From assembly GCA_963848115.1 (NCBI GenBank), contig CAWKCP010000005.1, positions 248,001 to 312,000 of the forward strand: DNA of 64,000 nt. Reading direction: 5' to 3'. The notes below the pieces were generated by a model. That model saw only the letters and a list, made by a program, of their open reading frames with translations. It did no database searches and had not been told where the DNA came from. Source of the stretch: JAWKOK01 sp963848115. Its GTDB lineage: Bacteria > Chloroflexota > Anaerolineae > Caldilineales > Caldilineaceae. The translations under genes were made by a program, and so were the position numbers. Every line of letters starts with the position of its first letter. Position 1 is the stretch's first letter. This document shows positions 1 through 9,016 of the stretch, one piece after another.

Positions 1-222
1 GGGGCCGTCGCCCAGGCAATCATCGACGATGCCTTTGATGCCGTGGTCGCCGACAAGATGATCATCGACGCAGCGGAAGAGGTCATTGACGCGGCCTACT
101 TTGATGCAGCCGCCGCACTTGTGACGGCCGAACTGATCGATGAGGCCAACGCCCCGGCTGTTGCCGCCCTGATCGCGGAGCTGTGGCTAGACGACGACGG
201 TGATCAGGATGATGACGAATAG
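1..222 (+). CDS. Partial hypothetical protein, C-terminal end
   Basis: Frame 1 is open from the window edge to TAG at 220-222, giving 73 residues of the C-terminus. The sequence is rich in Ala, Asp, Ile and Val, with heptad-like runs (AVAQAIIDDAFDAVV, ELIDEANAPAVAALI) that suggest a bundle of amphipathic helices. It ends in an acidic tail (DDDGDQDDDE). I do not recognise a family. The start lies outside the window. The next gene follows after about 100 bp and is probably separately translated from its own AGGAG site. Confidence 0.6.
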   Translation, partial: GAVAQAIIDDAFDAVVADKMIIDAAEEVIDAAYFDAAAALVTAELIDEANAPAVAALIAELWLDDDGDQDDDE

Positions 223-325
223 CAGATAACCACCCGTCCCCAGGCACGAATAGGTTGTTTCCCATCTCGTTTTGAGTAGTTCGAATTTTCGCACGTCAAT
301 TTTCATTTTCTAAAGGAGAATCACC

Positions 326-874
326 ATGAGTAGCGATTCAAACGGTTCCACAGTGTATAACATCCTGGCCTTTGTCTTCGACGGACAGGACACCGCCAAG
401 CAGACCCTTTCCGACATCAAGTCTTCGGGTGCGTTGGATGGGTTCGAAATTCAGGCCCAGTGCATCGCCGAGCAGGATGAAAAGGGCAAGGTCCACATCC
501 ATGAGCCCGGCAAGGGCGGCGTGGGCGCGACCATCGGCGCCGTTGCCGGCGGTCTGCTGGGTCTGCTAGGCGGACCGGCCGGCGTGCTGGCCGTGGGCGC
601 CGCAGGCGCCGCCATCGGCGGTACGGCAGGTCACTACTGGGGCCGCATCGTGCCGGCCGACGATCTGAAGCAACTGGGCGCCGCCTTGGAGCCCAACACC
701 TCAGCCCTGCTGCTGCTGCTCGAAGATACCTACAGCGAAAGCGTGATCAACGGTATGGCCTCCTATGATACCAACGTGGTCACCTTGACGGTGGGCGACG
801 ATCTCTCGGGTGAGATCGCCCAATACGCAGCCGCTTCTACGTCCGACGACACGGCCGCCGCAGCCAGCAGCTAG
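326..874 (+). CDS. DUF1269-family membrane protein, 182 aa
   Basis: A strong ribosome site (AAAGGAGA) lies 7 bases before the ATG. The N-terminal ferredoxin-like half (YNILAFVFDGQDTAKQTL) leads into a Gly/Ala-rich hydrophobic hairpin at about residues 70-108 (GATIGAVAGGLLGLLGG, then GAAIGGTAGHYWG). A second alpha/beta segment (NTSALLLLLEDTYSES) follows. This order matches DUF1269, small glycine-zipper membrane proteins that usually sit in general or osmotic stress clusters and have no proven biochemical role. A second member is encoded at 6578-7138. The C-terminus is a low-complexity Ser/Ala/Asp tail. Confidence 0.8.
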   Translation: MSSDSNGSTVYNILAFVFDGQDTAKQTLSDIKSSGALDGFEIQAQCIAEQDEKGKVHIHEPGKGGVGATIGAVAGGLLGLLGGPAGVLAVGAAGAAIGGTAGHYWGRIVPADDLKQLGAALEPNTSALLLLLEDTYSESVINGMASYDTNVVTLTVGDDLSGEIAQYAAASTSDDTAAAASS

Positions 875-938
875 CCCATGGCAGGCATCAATTCTCAGGC
901 GATAGGCTTGGCTTGCCCTGCAATTGAACCGATAGACT

Positions 939-980
939 AGTACGGCCATCACGGGCACCTCCTTGCGTGATGGCCGTACT
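939..980. terminator. 15-bp perfect hairpin after DUF1269 gene
   Basis: Arms 939-953 and 966-980 are perfectly complementary over 15 bp around a 12-base loop. It lies 65 bp past the DUF1269 stop and is not followed by a T-run. It could be a terminator or one of the dispersed palindromes of this region. Confidence 0.5.
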
Positions 981-1012
981 TAGTAACTGTCCACAATTGG
1001 CGTAGCGGTTTC

Positions 1013-1064
1013 GTTCGTAGTAACCGCTTTAGCGGTCAGGACGGCTGAAGCCGTCACTACGAAC
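1013..1064. repeat. Three-way-junction inverted repeat
   Basis: A 9-bp outer stem (GTTCGTAGT 1013-1021 with ACTACGAAC 1056-1064) encloses two perfect small hairpins, ACCGC/GCGGT at 1023-1036 and GACGGC/GCCGTC at 1040-1055. The cloverleaf-like design resembles the larger element at 6258-6394. The rest of the 875-1262 gap shows no gene. Confidence 0.7.
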
Positions 1065-1262
1065 TTATTTTTGAACAATTACTTGATCCCGGGGCCGCCG
1101 GAATTCGTGGCTGCGTATTGGGTTGTGGATACACTGTCGTTGTTGGAGAATCACCACTCTACACGAAGAGCTGATGTTATGCGTGCATCCTTGTGCCATG
1201 CAGATCAAGATTTCCCTGCATGAATCTTGGCAGCACGCGAACAAAGCACGAGGCAAACCCGA

Positions 1263-1541
1263 ATGGTTAGCTCTTATAAGCCAAAGATGGCGAACTCAGC
1301 CCGGTACCAGATTTTCGTACAAGGCCGCGTCAATCCGAAATGGAGTGGACGGCTGGGCGGACTGACCGTGTCATCGCTGGTCCAAGAGGATGGTTCGACA
1401 ATCACGAAGTTGGAGGGCGAGCTGATGGATCAATCCGCGCTTCTAGGCGTTCTGAATTCGCTGTCCAACTTTCAGTTTCCGCTTATCTCCGTCCGTTTCG
1501 TGTGCACAGACGAAAAACAGCAATACGAAAACCAGCAATGA
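1263..1541 (+). CDS. Small conserved hypothetical protein upstream of mscS
   Basis: A soluble protein of about 92 residues (about 84 if the ATG at 1287 is used; neither start has a good ribosome site). It has a short beta-rich N-terminus (YQIFVQGRVNPKWSGRLGGL) and a motif DQSALLGVLNSLSNFQFPLI. I recognise this pattern (V-Q-G, W-S, L-x-D-Q-x-A-L-x-G-x-L) from small uncharacterised proteins in Chloroflexota and Cyanobacteria, but no function is established. Its TGA at 1539-1541 overlaps the ATG of the MscS gene (ATGA), so the two are probably translationally coupled. Confidence 0.6.
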   Translation: MVSSYKPKMANSARYQIFVQGRVNPKWSGRLGGLTVSSLVQEDGSTITKLEGELMDQSALLGVLNSLSNFQFPLISVRFVCTDEKQQYENQQ

Positions 1542-2899
1542 GAAGGTTTTCTGTGACATGGAAAGTCCTCCCAATTGCGCTGGTTCTGGGTGCAACATTC
1601 GCCCTTGTGTCATTGCTTGTTTCCGTACCTAGTCTTGCCCAGACACCGCCGCCCACACCCGTTAATACGCCGTCTGTCGACGGTTCGGTCCTACCCCAGG
1701 ATGGCACGCCTGAGCCAGGTGCTGCACAATCTGCTGCCGATGATGTCGCCGCAGCAGTCACTTCCCGAACGCCGATCCCTACGCCAACGGCAGGCGTCGT
1801 ACAGCAGGGCGTCAACCAGTTCACGCGCAACGCCGGACTGGCGAACACTACGGTTCTGGGACTCTCTGCCGATGACTGGATCAATATCGGGATTTCAGCC
1901 CTGGTTTTCCTCTTGTTGTACTGGCTGCTGGTCAGGCTGCTGAACCGTCTCCTGCGCTGGTTGGTACATCGGACAGGAACCAAGGCTGACGACCAGGTCT
2001 TGAATAGCATTGATCAAGAGTTGGTCTGGTTGATGGGCCTCTTCCTGCTTCGCTATTCGATCTTTCGGCTTGATTTCTTGTCGAACGGCATGCGGACTCT
2101 AATCAACGACGTTTTCTTTGTTATTGCCTTGGTCGTGTCAGCACGAATGGCCTTGAAGCTACTCAATTTTGGCTTGAGTTGGTACGAGGGACATCTCGAT
2201 TCAGCCAAGGACAAGAGCGAACCTGACGCTGCACTCATGATGCTGAAGCATGCCGGCAGGCTTCTGATCTACCTGACCGGCATTAGCATTGGCCTCTCAC
2301 ACTTTGGCCTTGCCAACAACGCCATCTCGATTGTGCTTTTCGCCGTGGGCATCGTGATCCTGCTCAGCATCAAGGATGTCATCACTGATATTATTTACGG
2401 CTTCATCATCCTGGTCGGCAAGCCGTTTCGAGAGGGCGATGCGATCCATATTCCAAGCATGCAAGAGGGCGATTGGGCGTGGGTTTCCCAGATCGGCTCG
2501 CGCGATACGCATATTCGGACCCGCGACAATCGGATACTGGTGGTCCCCAACGCGACCATGGGCACCAATCAGGTAACCAACTACACGTTCCCAGATCCCA
2601 GCTATCGAGTATACACCGATCTGCATTTCGCATACGGGACGGACTTTGATCAGATCCAGACTTTGCTGGAGCAAGCAGTACGTGGCGTTGACAAGGTACT
2701 GGCAAACAAGCCGGTGGATGTGATCTTCTTGCAGTTTGGTCCCTCCACGCGCATTGTGCGCGTTCGCTGGTGGATCGCTTCCTGCGAATACGATGTCGAG
2801 ATCACTGGCAGCGTAAACGCAGCGCTTGAAACAGCGCTGACTGCGGCGAACATACCCATGGCGCATACGACATTTGACTTGAACATCAACAAAAAATGA
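1538..2899 (+). CDS. MscS-family mechanosensitive channel, 453 aa
   Basis: Start chosen at ATG 1538, which overlaps the preceding stop and opens with a clear signal peptide (MRRFSVTWKVLPIALVLGA, cleavage near SLAQ). Next come a Pro/Thr-rich linker, four to five membrane helices (residues about 115-300) and the MscS beta domain. That domain contains DVITDIIYGFIILVGKPFREG, IGSRDTHIRTRDNRILVVPNA and NYTFPD, the usual pore-helix-to-Sm-fold transition. MscS channels open under membrane tension and release osmolytes during hypo-osmotic shock. The neighbouring stress genes fit this role. The ORF is intact. Confidence 0.88.
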   Translation: MRRFSVTWKVLPIALVLGATFALVSLLVSVPSLAQTPPPTPVNTPSVDGSVLPQDGTPEPGAAQSAADDVAAAVTSRTPIPTPTAGVVQQGVNQFTRNAGLANTTVLGLSADDWINIGISALVFLLLYWLLVRLLNRLLRWLVHRTGTKADDQVLNSIDQELVWLMGLFLLRYSIFRLDFLSNGMRTLINDVFFVIALVVSARMALKLLNFGLSWYEGHLDSAKDKSEPDAALMMLKHAGRLLIYLTGISIGLSHFGLANNAISIVLFAVGIVILLSIKDVITDIIYGFIILVGKPFREGDAIHIPSMQEGDWAWVSQIGSRDTHIRTRDNRILVVPNATMGTNQVTNYTFPDPSYRVYTDLHFAYGTDFDQIQTLLEQAVRGVDKVLANKPVDVIFLQFGPSTRIVRVRWWIASCEYDVEITGSVNAALETALTAANIPMAHTTFDLNINKK

Positions 2900-2969
2900 G
2901 TGCGATGGCCCCAAGAGGACGCAAGAAATCCGGCTGGTTGGGTGTTATAAAATGAGTTGAGTACGAGTT

Positions 2970-3047
2970 CGTAGGGGCATGTGTACGGACGGAAATCATT
3001 CTCTGATTTACCCTAGTCGCCCATCCGCCCGTTCACGTGCCCCTACG
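2970..3047. repeat. Inverted repeat, 14-bp arms
   Basis: Arms 2970-2983 (CGTAGGGGCATGTG) and 3034-3047 pair with one mismatch around a 50-base loop. It belongs to the GTAGGGGCA/TGCCCCTAC kind of dispersed palindrome. The remainder of the 2900-3240 gap holds no gene I can support. Confidence 0.65.
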
Positions 3048-3240
3048 GCTTTTAGCTCGATTTATTTGCGAAGCAGGCGCTATTCGCCAACACGCCCGAT
3101 CAAATTGGGCTGGACATACTCAAATCCTTTGCCTAAATTGGGGATGTCATCTACCCAATCATTGGGATATATTGGTTTCACCGCGTAAACACTTGAACCA
3201 TTGACCCGTTTTCCCGTAGCATCTCAAGGGGGTAGCTGAA

Positions 3241-3492
3241 ATGAAAAATATCGTTCTTCTGCTGATTGGATTTATCGCGGGCGCGGTCTTGGCGCTCTTC
3301 TTTGCGCCGGAGAGCGGGGATGTACTGCGAGCCCAACTCGGTGTTGAAGCGCTTGCCGAACGCCAGAGGCTCGATGCCGAGGTTCAGAGATCGCTAACCC
3401 GGATCCATGATCGTATTGAAGCAGTGCATACCGAGCTGACCGGTCACATCCAGGATGTACAGAGGAAGACAGGCGCCTCGGCGAGTGGATAG
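3241..3492 (+). CDS. YtxH-like small membrane protein, 83 aa
   Basis: A ribosome site AAGGGGG lies 8 bases ahead of the ATG. Residues 4-24 form one hydrophobic helix, and the segment GFIAGAVLALFFAPESGDVLR is the YtxH signature (G-x-x-x-G-x-x-x-x-x-L-F-A-P-x-x-G). The rest is a charged amphipathic helix (RLDAEVQRSLTRIHDRIEAV), probably a coiled coil on the cytoplasmic side. YtxH proteins are single-pass and typical of general stress loci, with unknown biochemistry. Confidence 0.75.
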   Translation: MKNIVLLLIGFIAGAVLALFFAPESGDVLRAQLGVEALAERQRLDAEVQRSLTRIHDRIEAVHTELTGHIQDVQRKTGASASG

Positions 3493-3567
3493 CGCCTGCA
3501 TGGTACGGAGAATCCGCGCCGCACCATGCAGGTTTAGCGCTTGCGGCCAATTAAGTGGTTTTAGTGC

Positions 3568-3640
3568 GCACGCCCTTCGTGCGCACGGGTCTCGCTCAAT
3601 GGCGACCAATCGCTCTCTACAGTTCGCACGAAGGGCGTGC
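3568..3640. repeat. Inverted repeat with 16-bp perfect arms
   Basis: GCACGCCCTTCGTGCG at 3568-3583 pairs perfectly with 3625-3640 across a 41-base loop. Each arm is itself nearly palindromic, so cruciform and single-arm hairpins compete. No open frame is supported in the surrounding 3493-3944 gap. Confidence 0.7.
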
Positions 3641-3944
3641 GAACTGAACAATGGCCGCTCTCACAAATCAGTGAGTTGTTTGATCGCCAGTTCCGAGCAC
3701 TTGCGGCAGCGAACCAATGGCCACTGTTTCAGATAGTAATGACGAGGAGACTTTATGACAACTTGCATGGAAATCGCCCGAACGTTGGCCGAGTTTAGCG
3801 GCTAATTCAAGATATGGCAGAACGCTAGCCTGATTGGCCGCATAGATGAAAGGCGTTGACAGGGTGGGCAGCGGAAACTTGTGCCTCTGCTGTAGGCGAC
3901 AACGGCGCAGTTCATGTCGAATCAGCAAGGAGGGAGACTAAGAA

Positions 3945-5420
3945 ATGTCCAAAAAATCGAAGAAATCCGGCAAGGCGAAGAAGTCCGACAGGGCGAAGAA
4001 ATCCGGGAAATCGACACCACCCGCTAGAGTAGAACACCAAGGCGATCAAGGATCGCAAGACCCATGGGCAAGAAGCTGCGTCAGCAGGTTCCACGCAGCA
4101 GTCACGGCGATTGGGCGCCCGCCGCCGATCGCCCCGATCCCCTCGACTTGCTCCAGGCGCAGGACAAAGGGCGTCTACAATACCTGCTGCCCATCAAATA
4201 TGGACGCATGATGGAATCGCCGTTTGCCTTCCTACGCGGTTCAGCCGTGGTCATGGCAGCGGACCTGCAGCCGACACCGGTATCCGGGCTCAACACCATG
4301 CTGTGCGGTGATGCCCACCTCTCCAACTACGGCATCTTTGCCACGCCGGAGCGTGAGGTTGTCTTCGATGTCAACGACTTCGACGAGACCTATCCCGGCC
4401 CCTGGGAGTGGGATCTGAAGCGCTTGGCTGCCAGTGCGGTCGTCGCAGGTCGAGGAAATGGCTTTGACGATAGAACGAACCGCAAGCTGGCGATGCTGGT
4501 CGCTCAGGCATATCGCAGGGCCATGGCGCGCTTCGCCTCGATGAGCATCATGGAGATCTGGTATTTCCACGTCGACGCCTCCTCGGTCGTCGATCTCTTC
4601 GATCAATATGCCGGCAAGAGCGCCAAGACTGCCAAGAAGACGGTCAAGAAAGCCCGTTCCCGCACCAGCACCCATGCGATGGACAAGATTACAGAGATAG
4701 TGGACGGCAAACGCCGGTTCATCAACACGCCGCCGCTGCTCGTCCGCCTCAGCAACCTGGCGTCCGACGAGGAGAAGAAGGCGGCCGGAGAAAACGGCAA
4801 TGTAGACAAGATCTGGGAGGAGTATAAGGACAGCGTGCCGGAAGAGCGCCGTAGGCTGCTAAATCGCTTCCGTGTCACAGATGCTGCGCTGCGCGTCGGC
4901 GGTGTCGGCAGCGTGGGCACACGCTGCACAATTGCGCTGCTGGAGGGCGATCGACCGGGAGGACGCTATGATTCTACAGCAGAAAGAGGCGGATCATTCA
5001 TCACTGGAACCTTACCTGCCCAAGCCCAAGCATGATTTCCACAGCCAGGCCGAACGTGTCATCGTCGGCCAGCGCCTGATGCAGGCATCCTCGGACATCT
5101 TTTTGGGACAGAATCATAGCCAGAAAGGCATCCAGTTCTACTGGCGCCAGTTTAAGGACATGAAGGGTTCCTTTGACATGACCCAGTTTGATGCCCAAGG
5201 CGTTGCCGCTTACCTGGGCATCTGCGCGCTCTGCCTGGCACGCGCCCATGCACGGGCGGGAGATTCCGTGGCCATCAGCGGCTACCTCGGCACGACCGAC
5301 ACATTTGATAAGGCCATCGGCAAGTTCGCCGTTGCCTACGCCGACCAGACGGAGAAGGATCATCAGGCGCTGCTTGATGCCATCGACAGCGGAAAGATCG
5401 TAGCTGAGCCGGGCATCTGA
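3945..5420 (+). CDS. DUF2252 kinase-like protein, frameshifted (copy 1)
   Basis: Three frames join into one DUF2252 protein. The best start is ATG 3945, with AAGGAGGGAG just upstream, opening a Lys-rich tail (SKKSKKSGKAKKSD). The core begins by about 4064 in another frame. A second shift, one extra G near 4950, moves from the GDRP end to EDAMILQQKEAD. The core carries ESPFAFLRGSAVVM, GDAHLSNYG and VVFDVNDFDE, the protein-kinase-like catalytic signatures of this family, whose substrates are unknown. It is a close paralogue of the intact gene at 61084-62484. It could also be a recent pseudogene, but both shifts resemble the window-wide one-base errors. Confidence 0.75.
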
Positions 5421-5486
5421 CCGGACGGAGAGCGAGGCAACCAAGATCGTCAGACTCGTTGGGTACTGAAATTTGCACGAACGATC

Positions 5487-5570
5487 GTAGGTGCGGTTTG
5501 CAACCGCACGAACCGCAGAACTCTGAAATATTCGGAGATTGTGCGGTAACAAACCGCACCTACATTTTTT
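5487..5570 (+). terminator. Rho-independent terminator-like inverted repeat
   Basis: GTAGGTGCGGTTTG at 5487-5500 pairs perfectly over 14 bp with 5550-5563 and is followed by T6. It lies 67 bp past the DUF2252 stop. The 49-base loop has its own small hairpins, so it may be a dispersed palindrome acting as a terminator. Confidence 0.6.
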
Positions 5571-5639
5571 CGATAGTCCTCTCGGACTTTATGTAACAGT
5601 ATCTACAGATTTAAGCATGTGAGAAAGGGAGAAACACAA

Positions 5640-6252
5640 ATGTCAGACATTCCACTGAAAGCCAAAGTTCAATGCACCGATGCCGCCTGCGGCAAGACCA
5701 CCAATGTGATCGTGAACCCTGTCAACCTCCAGGTGACCCACATCGTGGTCGAGGACAAGAAATTGCCCCAGCTATTCAACGCGGCTGGTCTCCGTTGACA
5801 AGATAGCCAGTTCGACGCCTGACCAGATCACGCTGAATTGCTCATTCGATGACGTAGCGGCCATGCAGCCCTTCCTTGTCGACGACTTCGTTCAGCAGTC
5901 GGGCTCCGGCATGGCCTATGAATCAGGCGACGCCTACTCGTCGCAGTACGTGGTCAACGACACGGCCTATGACAGTGTGCAGGCGGAAAACATGCCCAAG
6001 GGCGAATTGGGCCTCTACTCCGGCATGAAGATCGAAGCCTCCGATGGCAAGATCGGCAAGCTGGACGAGCTTGTGCTCGATCCCAAGACCGGGGCAGTCA
6101 CCCACCTCCAGATGCGCGAGGGCCACCTGTTCGGCAAGAAGGATGTTGCCGTTGCCGTCGCCGACATCGACTTCACCGACGGCGAGACCATCTATCTCAA
6201 GCTGGACAAGAAAGCAGTGAAGGCGCTGCCCAAGATCAAGGTCAAGCGCTAG
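5640..6252 (+). CDS. Tandem PRC-barrel domain protein, one frameshift
   Basis: ATG 5640 follows AAAGGGAG by 7 bases. The first frame reads MSDIPLKAKVQCTDAACGKT...THIVVEDKKLP, a PRC-barrel. One extra C at about 5772 moves the protein to the second frame (STRLVSVDKIASSTPDQITL, then a second barrel ELGLYSGMKIEASDGKIGKL, THLQMREGHLFGKKDV). Restored length is about 203 residues. Two-barrel proteins of this type usually occur in stress clusters. PRC barrels bind other proteins or RNA, and no enzyme activity is expected. The first 52 codons alone would be a truncated product if the shift were real. Confidence 0.75.
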
Positions 6253-6257
6253 GTCTC

Positions 6258-6394
6258 GTTGACATTTGAACGCACAGAACGGCTGAAGCCGCCGGCTAAC
6301 AGCGAGAAGCCGCCTCAGCGGCTTAAGACTCAGCGCCTGGGGGCGCTTCTCGCTGTTAGCGGCGGGATTTATCCCGACATTCTGAAATGTCAAC
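6258..6394. repeat. 137-bp compound nested palindrome
   Basis: Starts 5 bp after the PRC-barrel stop. The outer 10-bp stem is GTTGACATTT (6258-6267) with 6385-6394. Inside, CTAACAGCGAGAAGC (6296-6310) pairs perfectly with 6345-6359, and that stem extends outward through CCGCC/GGCGG with one bulge. Two small hairpins sit in the middle (6309-6322 and 6332-6347) and one GGGATTTATCCC hairpin on the flank. The design is that of a MITE or extragenic palindromic element. No coding capacity. Confidence 0.75.
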
Positions 6395-6403
6395 AGAACC
6401 TAG

Positions 6404-6455
6404 TGCATCGGCAAGCTTTATTTGACGAATCTGCGAGCTTGCTTGCGCCGATGCA
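6404..6455. repeat. Short inverted repeat
   Basis: TGCATCGGC (6404-6412) pairs with 6447-6455, with an inner CAAGCT/AGCTTG pairing. It directly abuts the larger palindrome. The rest of the gap to 6577 shows only the ribosome site of the next gene. Confidence 0.55.
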
Positions 6456-6577
6456 TTTAGGTTCGGCAGCGGAAATACTAGTCGTCATTTCGAGATTGGC
6501 GGAACGCTAGTTCTGTATCTATAGTCTGCAGGAATATCCAACCATCTTGTACTTCACAACACAGAAGGAGAATTACT

Positions 6578-7138
6578 ATGGCGAAGGAAAAGAAGAACAA
6601 CCTGGTCGTCGACTACTTCGAAGGCGCGGATAAGGCCGACGATGCAGCCGATTCCCTCAAGGCGTGGGACAAGGGTAACAAGAGCGTCGAATTGGGCGGC
6701 ATTGCCATTCTGACCTGGCAGGACGGCAAGATGAAGACGCGTAAAGTCGGCACACGTGATACCGGCAAGGGCGCAGGCTGGGGCACGGCCCTGGGCGCGG
6801 CAGTCGGCGTGCTCTCCGGCGGCGTGACCTTGATCGGCGGCGCGCTGGTCGGCGCAGCGGCCGGTGCGGCCACAGGTTCGTTCTTCCACAAGGGATTGGG
6901 GATGAGCGACGCTGACAAGACCAAGCTCGAAGACCAGTTGAAGAAGGGCGGTGCGGCGTTGGTCGTCATGACCACCGACTCTGAAGCCCAGGCTACTAAA
7001 GAGTTCCTGAACAACCTCAACGATGGTCAAGTCCAGGATTACAAGGTATCGGACGACAGCGCACAGAAGTTGGACGATGCCAAAGACGTGCCGCCGCCGG
7101 ACAGTTCGGATGAAGCCGATTCGGGCAGCAGCAGTTAA
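6578..7138 (+). CDS. DUF1269-family membrane protein, 186 aa
   Basis: AGAAGGAGA lies 9 bases before the ATG. An N-terminal alpha/beta part (NNLVVDYFEGADKADDAADS) is followed by a glycine-zipper hydrophobic hairpin at about residues 64-105 (GKGAGWGTALGAAVGVLSGG, then ALVGAAAGAATGSFFH). A second alpha/beta part (GGAALVVMTTDSEAQATKEF) and an acidic Ser-rich tail follow. The layout matches the DUF1269 protein at 326-874, although the sequences have diverged. Expected to sit in the cytoplasmic membrane, function unproven. Confidence 0.8.
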   Translation: MAKEKKNNLVVDYFEGADKADDAADSLKAWDKGNKSVELGGIAILTWQDGKMKTRKVGTRDTGKGAGWGTALGAAVGVLSGGVTLIGGALVGAAAGAATGSFFHKGLGMSDADKTKLEDQLKKGGAALVVMTTDSEAQATKEFLNNLNDGQVQDYKVSDDSAQKLDDAKDVPPPDSSDEADSGSSS

Positions 7139-7285
7139 TCCAAGAACAAGTCGCTGCTGCACCTACCCGGTCTCGTTCTCGGAAAGCACTGGTTCTGCCT
7201 TTTGCTCTGGTTGCGGTTGGCCGGTGGTGATATCGATTGAGGGCATGGGGCGGCAAACCCGTGACACGAAGGCGAGAATTGATGT

Positions 7286-7316
7286 CGTAGGGACAGGTCT
7301 GAGACCTGTCCCTACG
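7286..7316. repeat. Perfect 31-bp palindrome
   Basis: CGTAGGGACAGGTCT (7286-7300) and its exact complement (7302-7316) surround a single base. It lies between the DUF1269 gene and the GAP-family gene. No T-run follows, so it is probably a dispersed palindrome rather than a terminator. Confidence 0.7.
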
Positions 7317-7410
7317 ATTGACCAACGGGTCTGGCTTTTGCGGCTTCCGATGACCGTGCGGATATTTCGTGCAAAAAACTCGTGCACATAAAAATCAATG
7401 GTGATGTTCG

Positions 7411-8215
7411 ATGGACAATTCATGGGTGACGTTGATATTGCTTGGACTTGCGGCCAGTTTCATGCCCATGGTCTTTGGTCTTGAGATCTACGCGCTTGGT
7501 GACGAGAACGGCGCCAAGAAAGTATCCGGTCTACTTGGCGGCATTACGTCATTCCGCTTGCTGGTCACTTTGGGTGTCATTCTTTTGTTTGCCGGCGTGA
7601 TGGCAGGACTGAGCCAAGGTCTTTCGGACATCGGTCAGTTTTTCGGTTCGCTGTTCTCACAGTTGGGTCAGAGCATTACGTCAGGACATCATCTGCTCAT
7701 CGACCTGCTTCTCGTTGCCGGCGGCGTCTGGTTGATCGTTCAGGCCGTCCGCCATGCACGCCATGGTTCGGCTACAAAGCAGCCACCCCAGTCGTCAAAT
7801 ACGTCCGCTGATTTTTTCGTCCACTGATTCGTCCACTGATGCCTCGGCGGATGCTAAGGCCGTTTCGGTCGGTATTTTTGGCATGCTTGGGATGGGGCTG
7901 GCGATGTCTGCCACCAATGTCAATCAGTGGCTGTTCGTGTCAGCCGCCGTCAACGAGATTCTGCGTATGGACGCCCGATTGGCGATTCAGTTACTCGCCT
8001 TCCTCGTCTTCATCGGATTCGCTACAGCGCTGATCGCCCTGCCGCTGCTCCTCATCCTCATTCGGCCGCAGGCGGCACAGGGTGACCTCAAAAAGATCAG
8101 CGGCTGGATCAACGGCTCCCTGCGTTACGTGGTGGCGGGCATCCTGGGCCTGGTCGGACTCTACTTCATCCTACGAGGCGCTGAAGGTGTAGTAAATTTC
8201 TTCGCCGCCGGATAG
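7411..8215 (+). CDS. GAP/Sap-family membrane protein, one frameshift
   Basis: ATG 7411 opens a six-helix membrane protein. The first three helices are in one frame (WVTLILLGLAASFMPMVFGL ... LLIDLLLVAGGVWLIVQAV) and the last three in another (VSVGIFGMLGMGLAMSATNV ... SLRYVVAGILGLVGLYFIL). The switch is one extra T in the T6 run at 7812-7817, inside a Ser/Asp linker. The arrangement of two 3-helix halves resembles the Sap/GAP (sulfolipid-1-addressing-like) and LysE superfamily of small exporters. Substrate unknown. Its last codons are duplicated at the start of the second copy of the tandem repeat (9848-9884). Confidence 0.65.
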
Positions 8216-8465
8216 AGCAGTGCAGAGCTGTTGGACCTCCATCACAGCAGTCCCGAAGATTTCATTGCGGGCTACCCGGAAAACACCATTTTACAGGCAG
8301 AAAAAATACCCAACCGATCTGCCCATTTATGGCATGACATCTACCCAACTCGTCTGACACAATCAGATATCCTCCCGAACACACGAAGCGCACGGAAAGA
8401 AGGCAAGATAGAGTCAACTAGTCGTGAATTCCATAGCCTCGAGTTCCTCACAAAAGGGAGAGCAC

Positions 8466-8756
8466 ATGTGTTGCACATTCACCGCCATTTTGTTTGCCGG
8501 CCCAAGAATCGGCATCCTCATCTGGTATCTGTTTAGTCCGGTCTACCTGAACGCCGCCTTCGACCACTTTATCTGGGGCTTTCTGGGTTGGCTCTTCCTG
8601 CCCTGGACAACGCTGGCCTACCTCGCTATCTATCCGGGCGGCATCATGGGCTTTGATTGGCTGCTTCTCGGCCTGGGCATCTTCGCCGACTTTTTCACCT
8701 ACTTCGGCAGCTACTACAACCGCGAGAGCGTGCCCTACGGCGACCAGATTCCCTAG
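8466..8756 (+). CDS. Hypothetical 96-aa membrane protein (copy 1)
   Basis: Start set at ATG 8466 because AAAGGGAG precedes it by 6 bases; the upstream in-frame ATG has no such site. Predicted helices are CCTFTAILFAGPRIGILIWY, FIWGFLGWLFLPWTTLAYLA and LLLGLGIFADFFTYFG, ending in a short polar tail (NRESVPYGDQIP). I do not recognise a characterised family. It is a small multi-pass membrane protein and always sits just upstream of the channel gene here. Its translation is identical to copy 2. Confidence 0.65.
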   Translation: MCCTFTAILFAGPRIGILIWYLFSPVYLNAAFDHFIWGFLGWLFLPWTTLAYLAIYPGGIMGFDWLLLGLGIFADFFTYFGSYYNRESVPYGDQIP

Positions 8757-9016
8757 GCCATGGCAGAACAATGGCCATAGATGATAGGGTCGACTTTTGG
8801 CTCGGTTTGATCACGGCGCTGTGGAGTGTTATCATTGGATGAATCACCGGTGGCGATCACGGACATCATTCGTGCTCTCATATAGTTGATCCGCCGGATC
8901 GGCCCAGAAAACAATCCACGCAACAGTCCATCATGGCGCCGACCAGATCGGTGCGTTTTCGGTGGAGAGCGCCTCGAAGGGTTGCTGTTGCACAGACAGG
9001 AGATGGAGACCGACTA

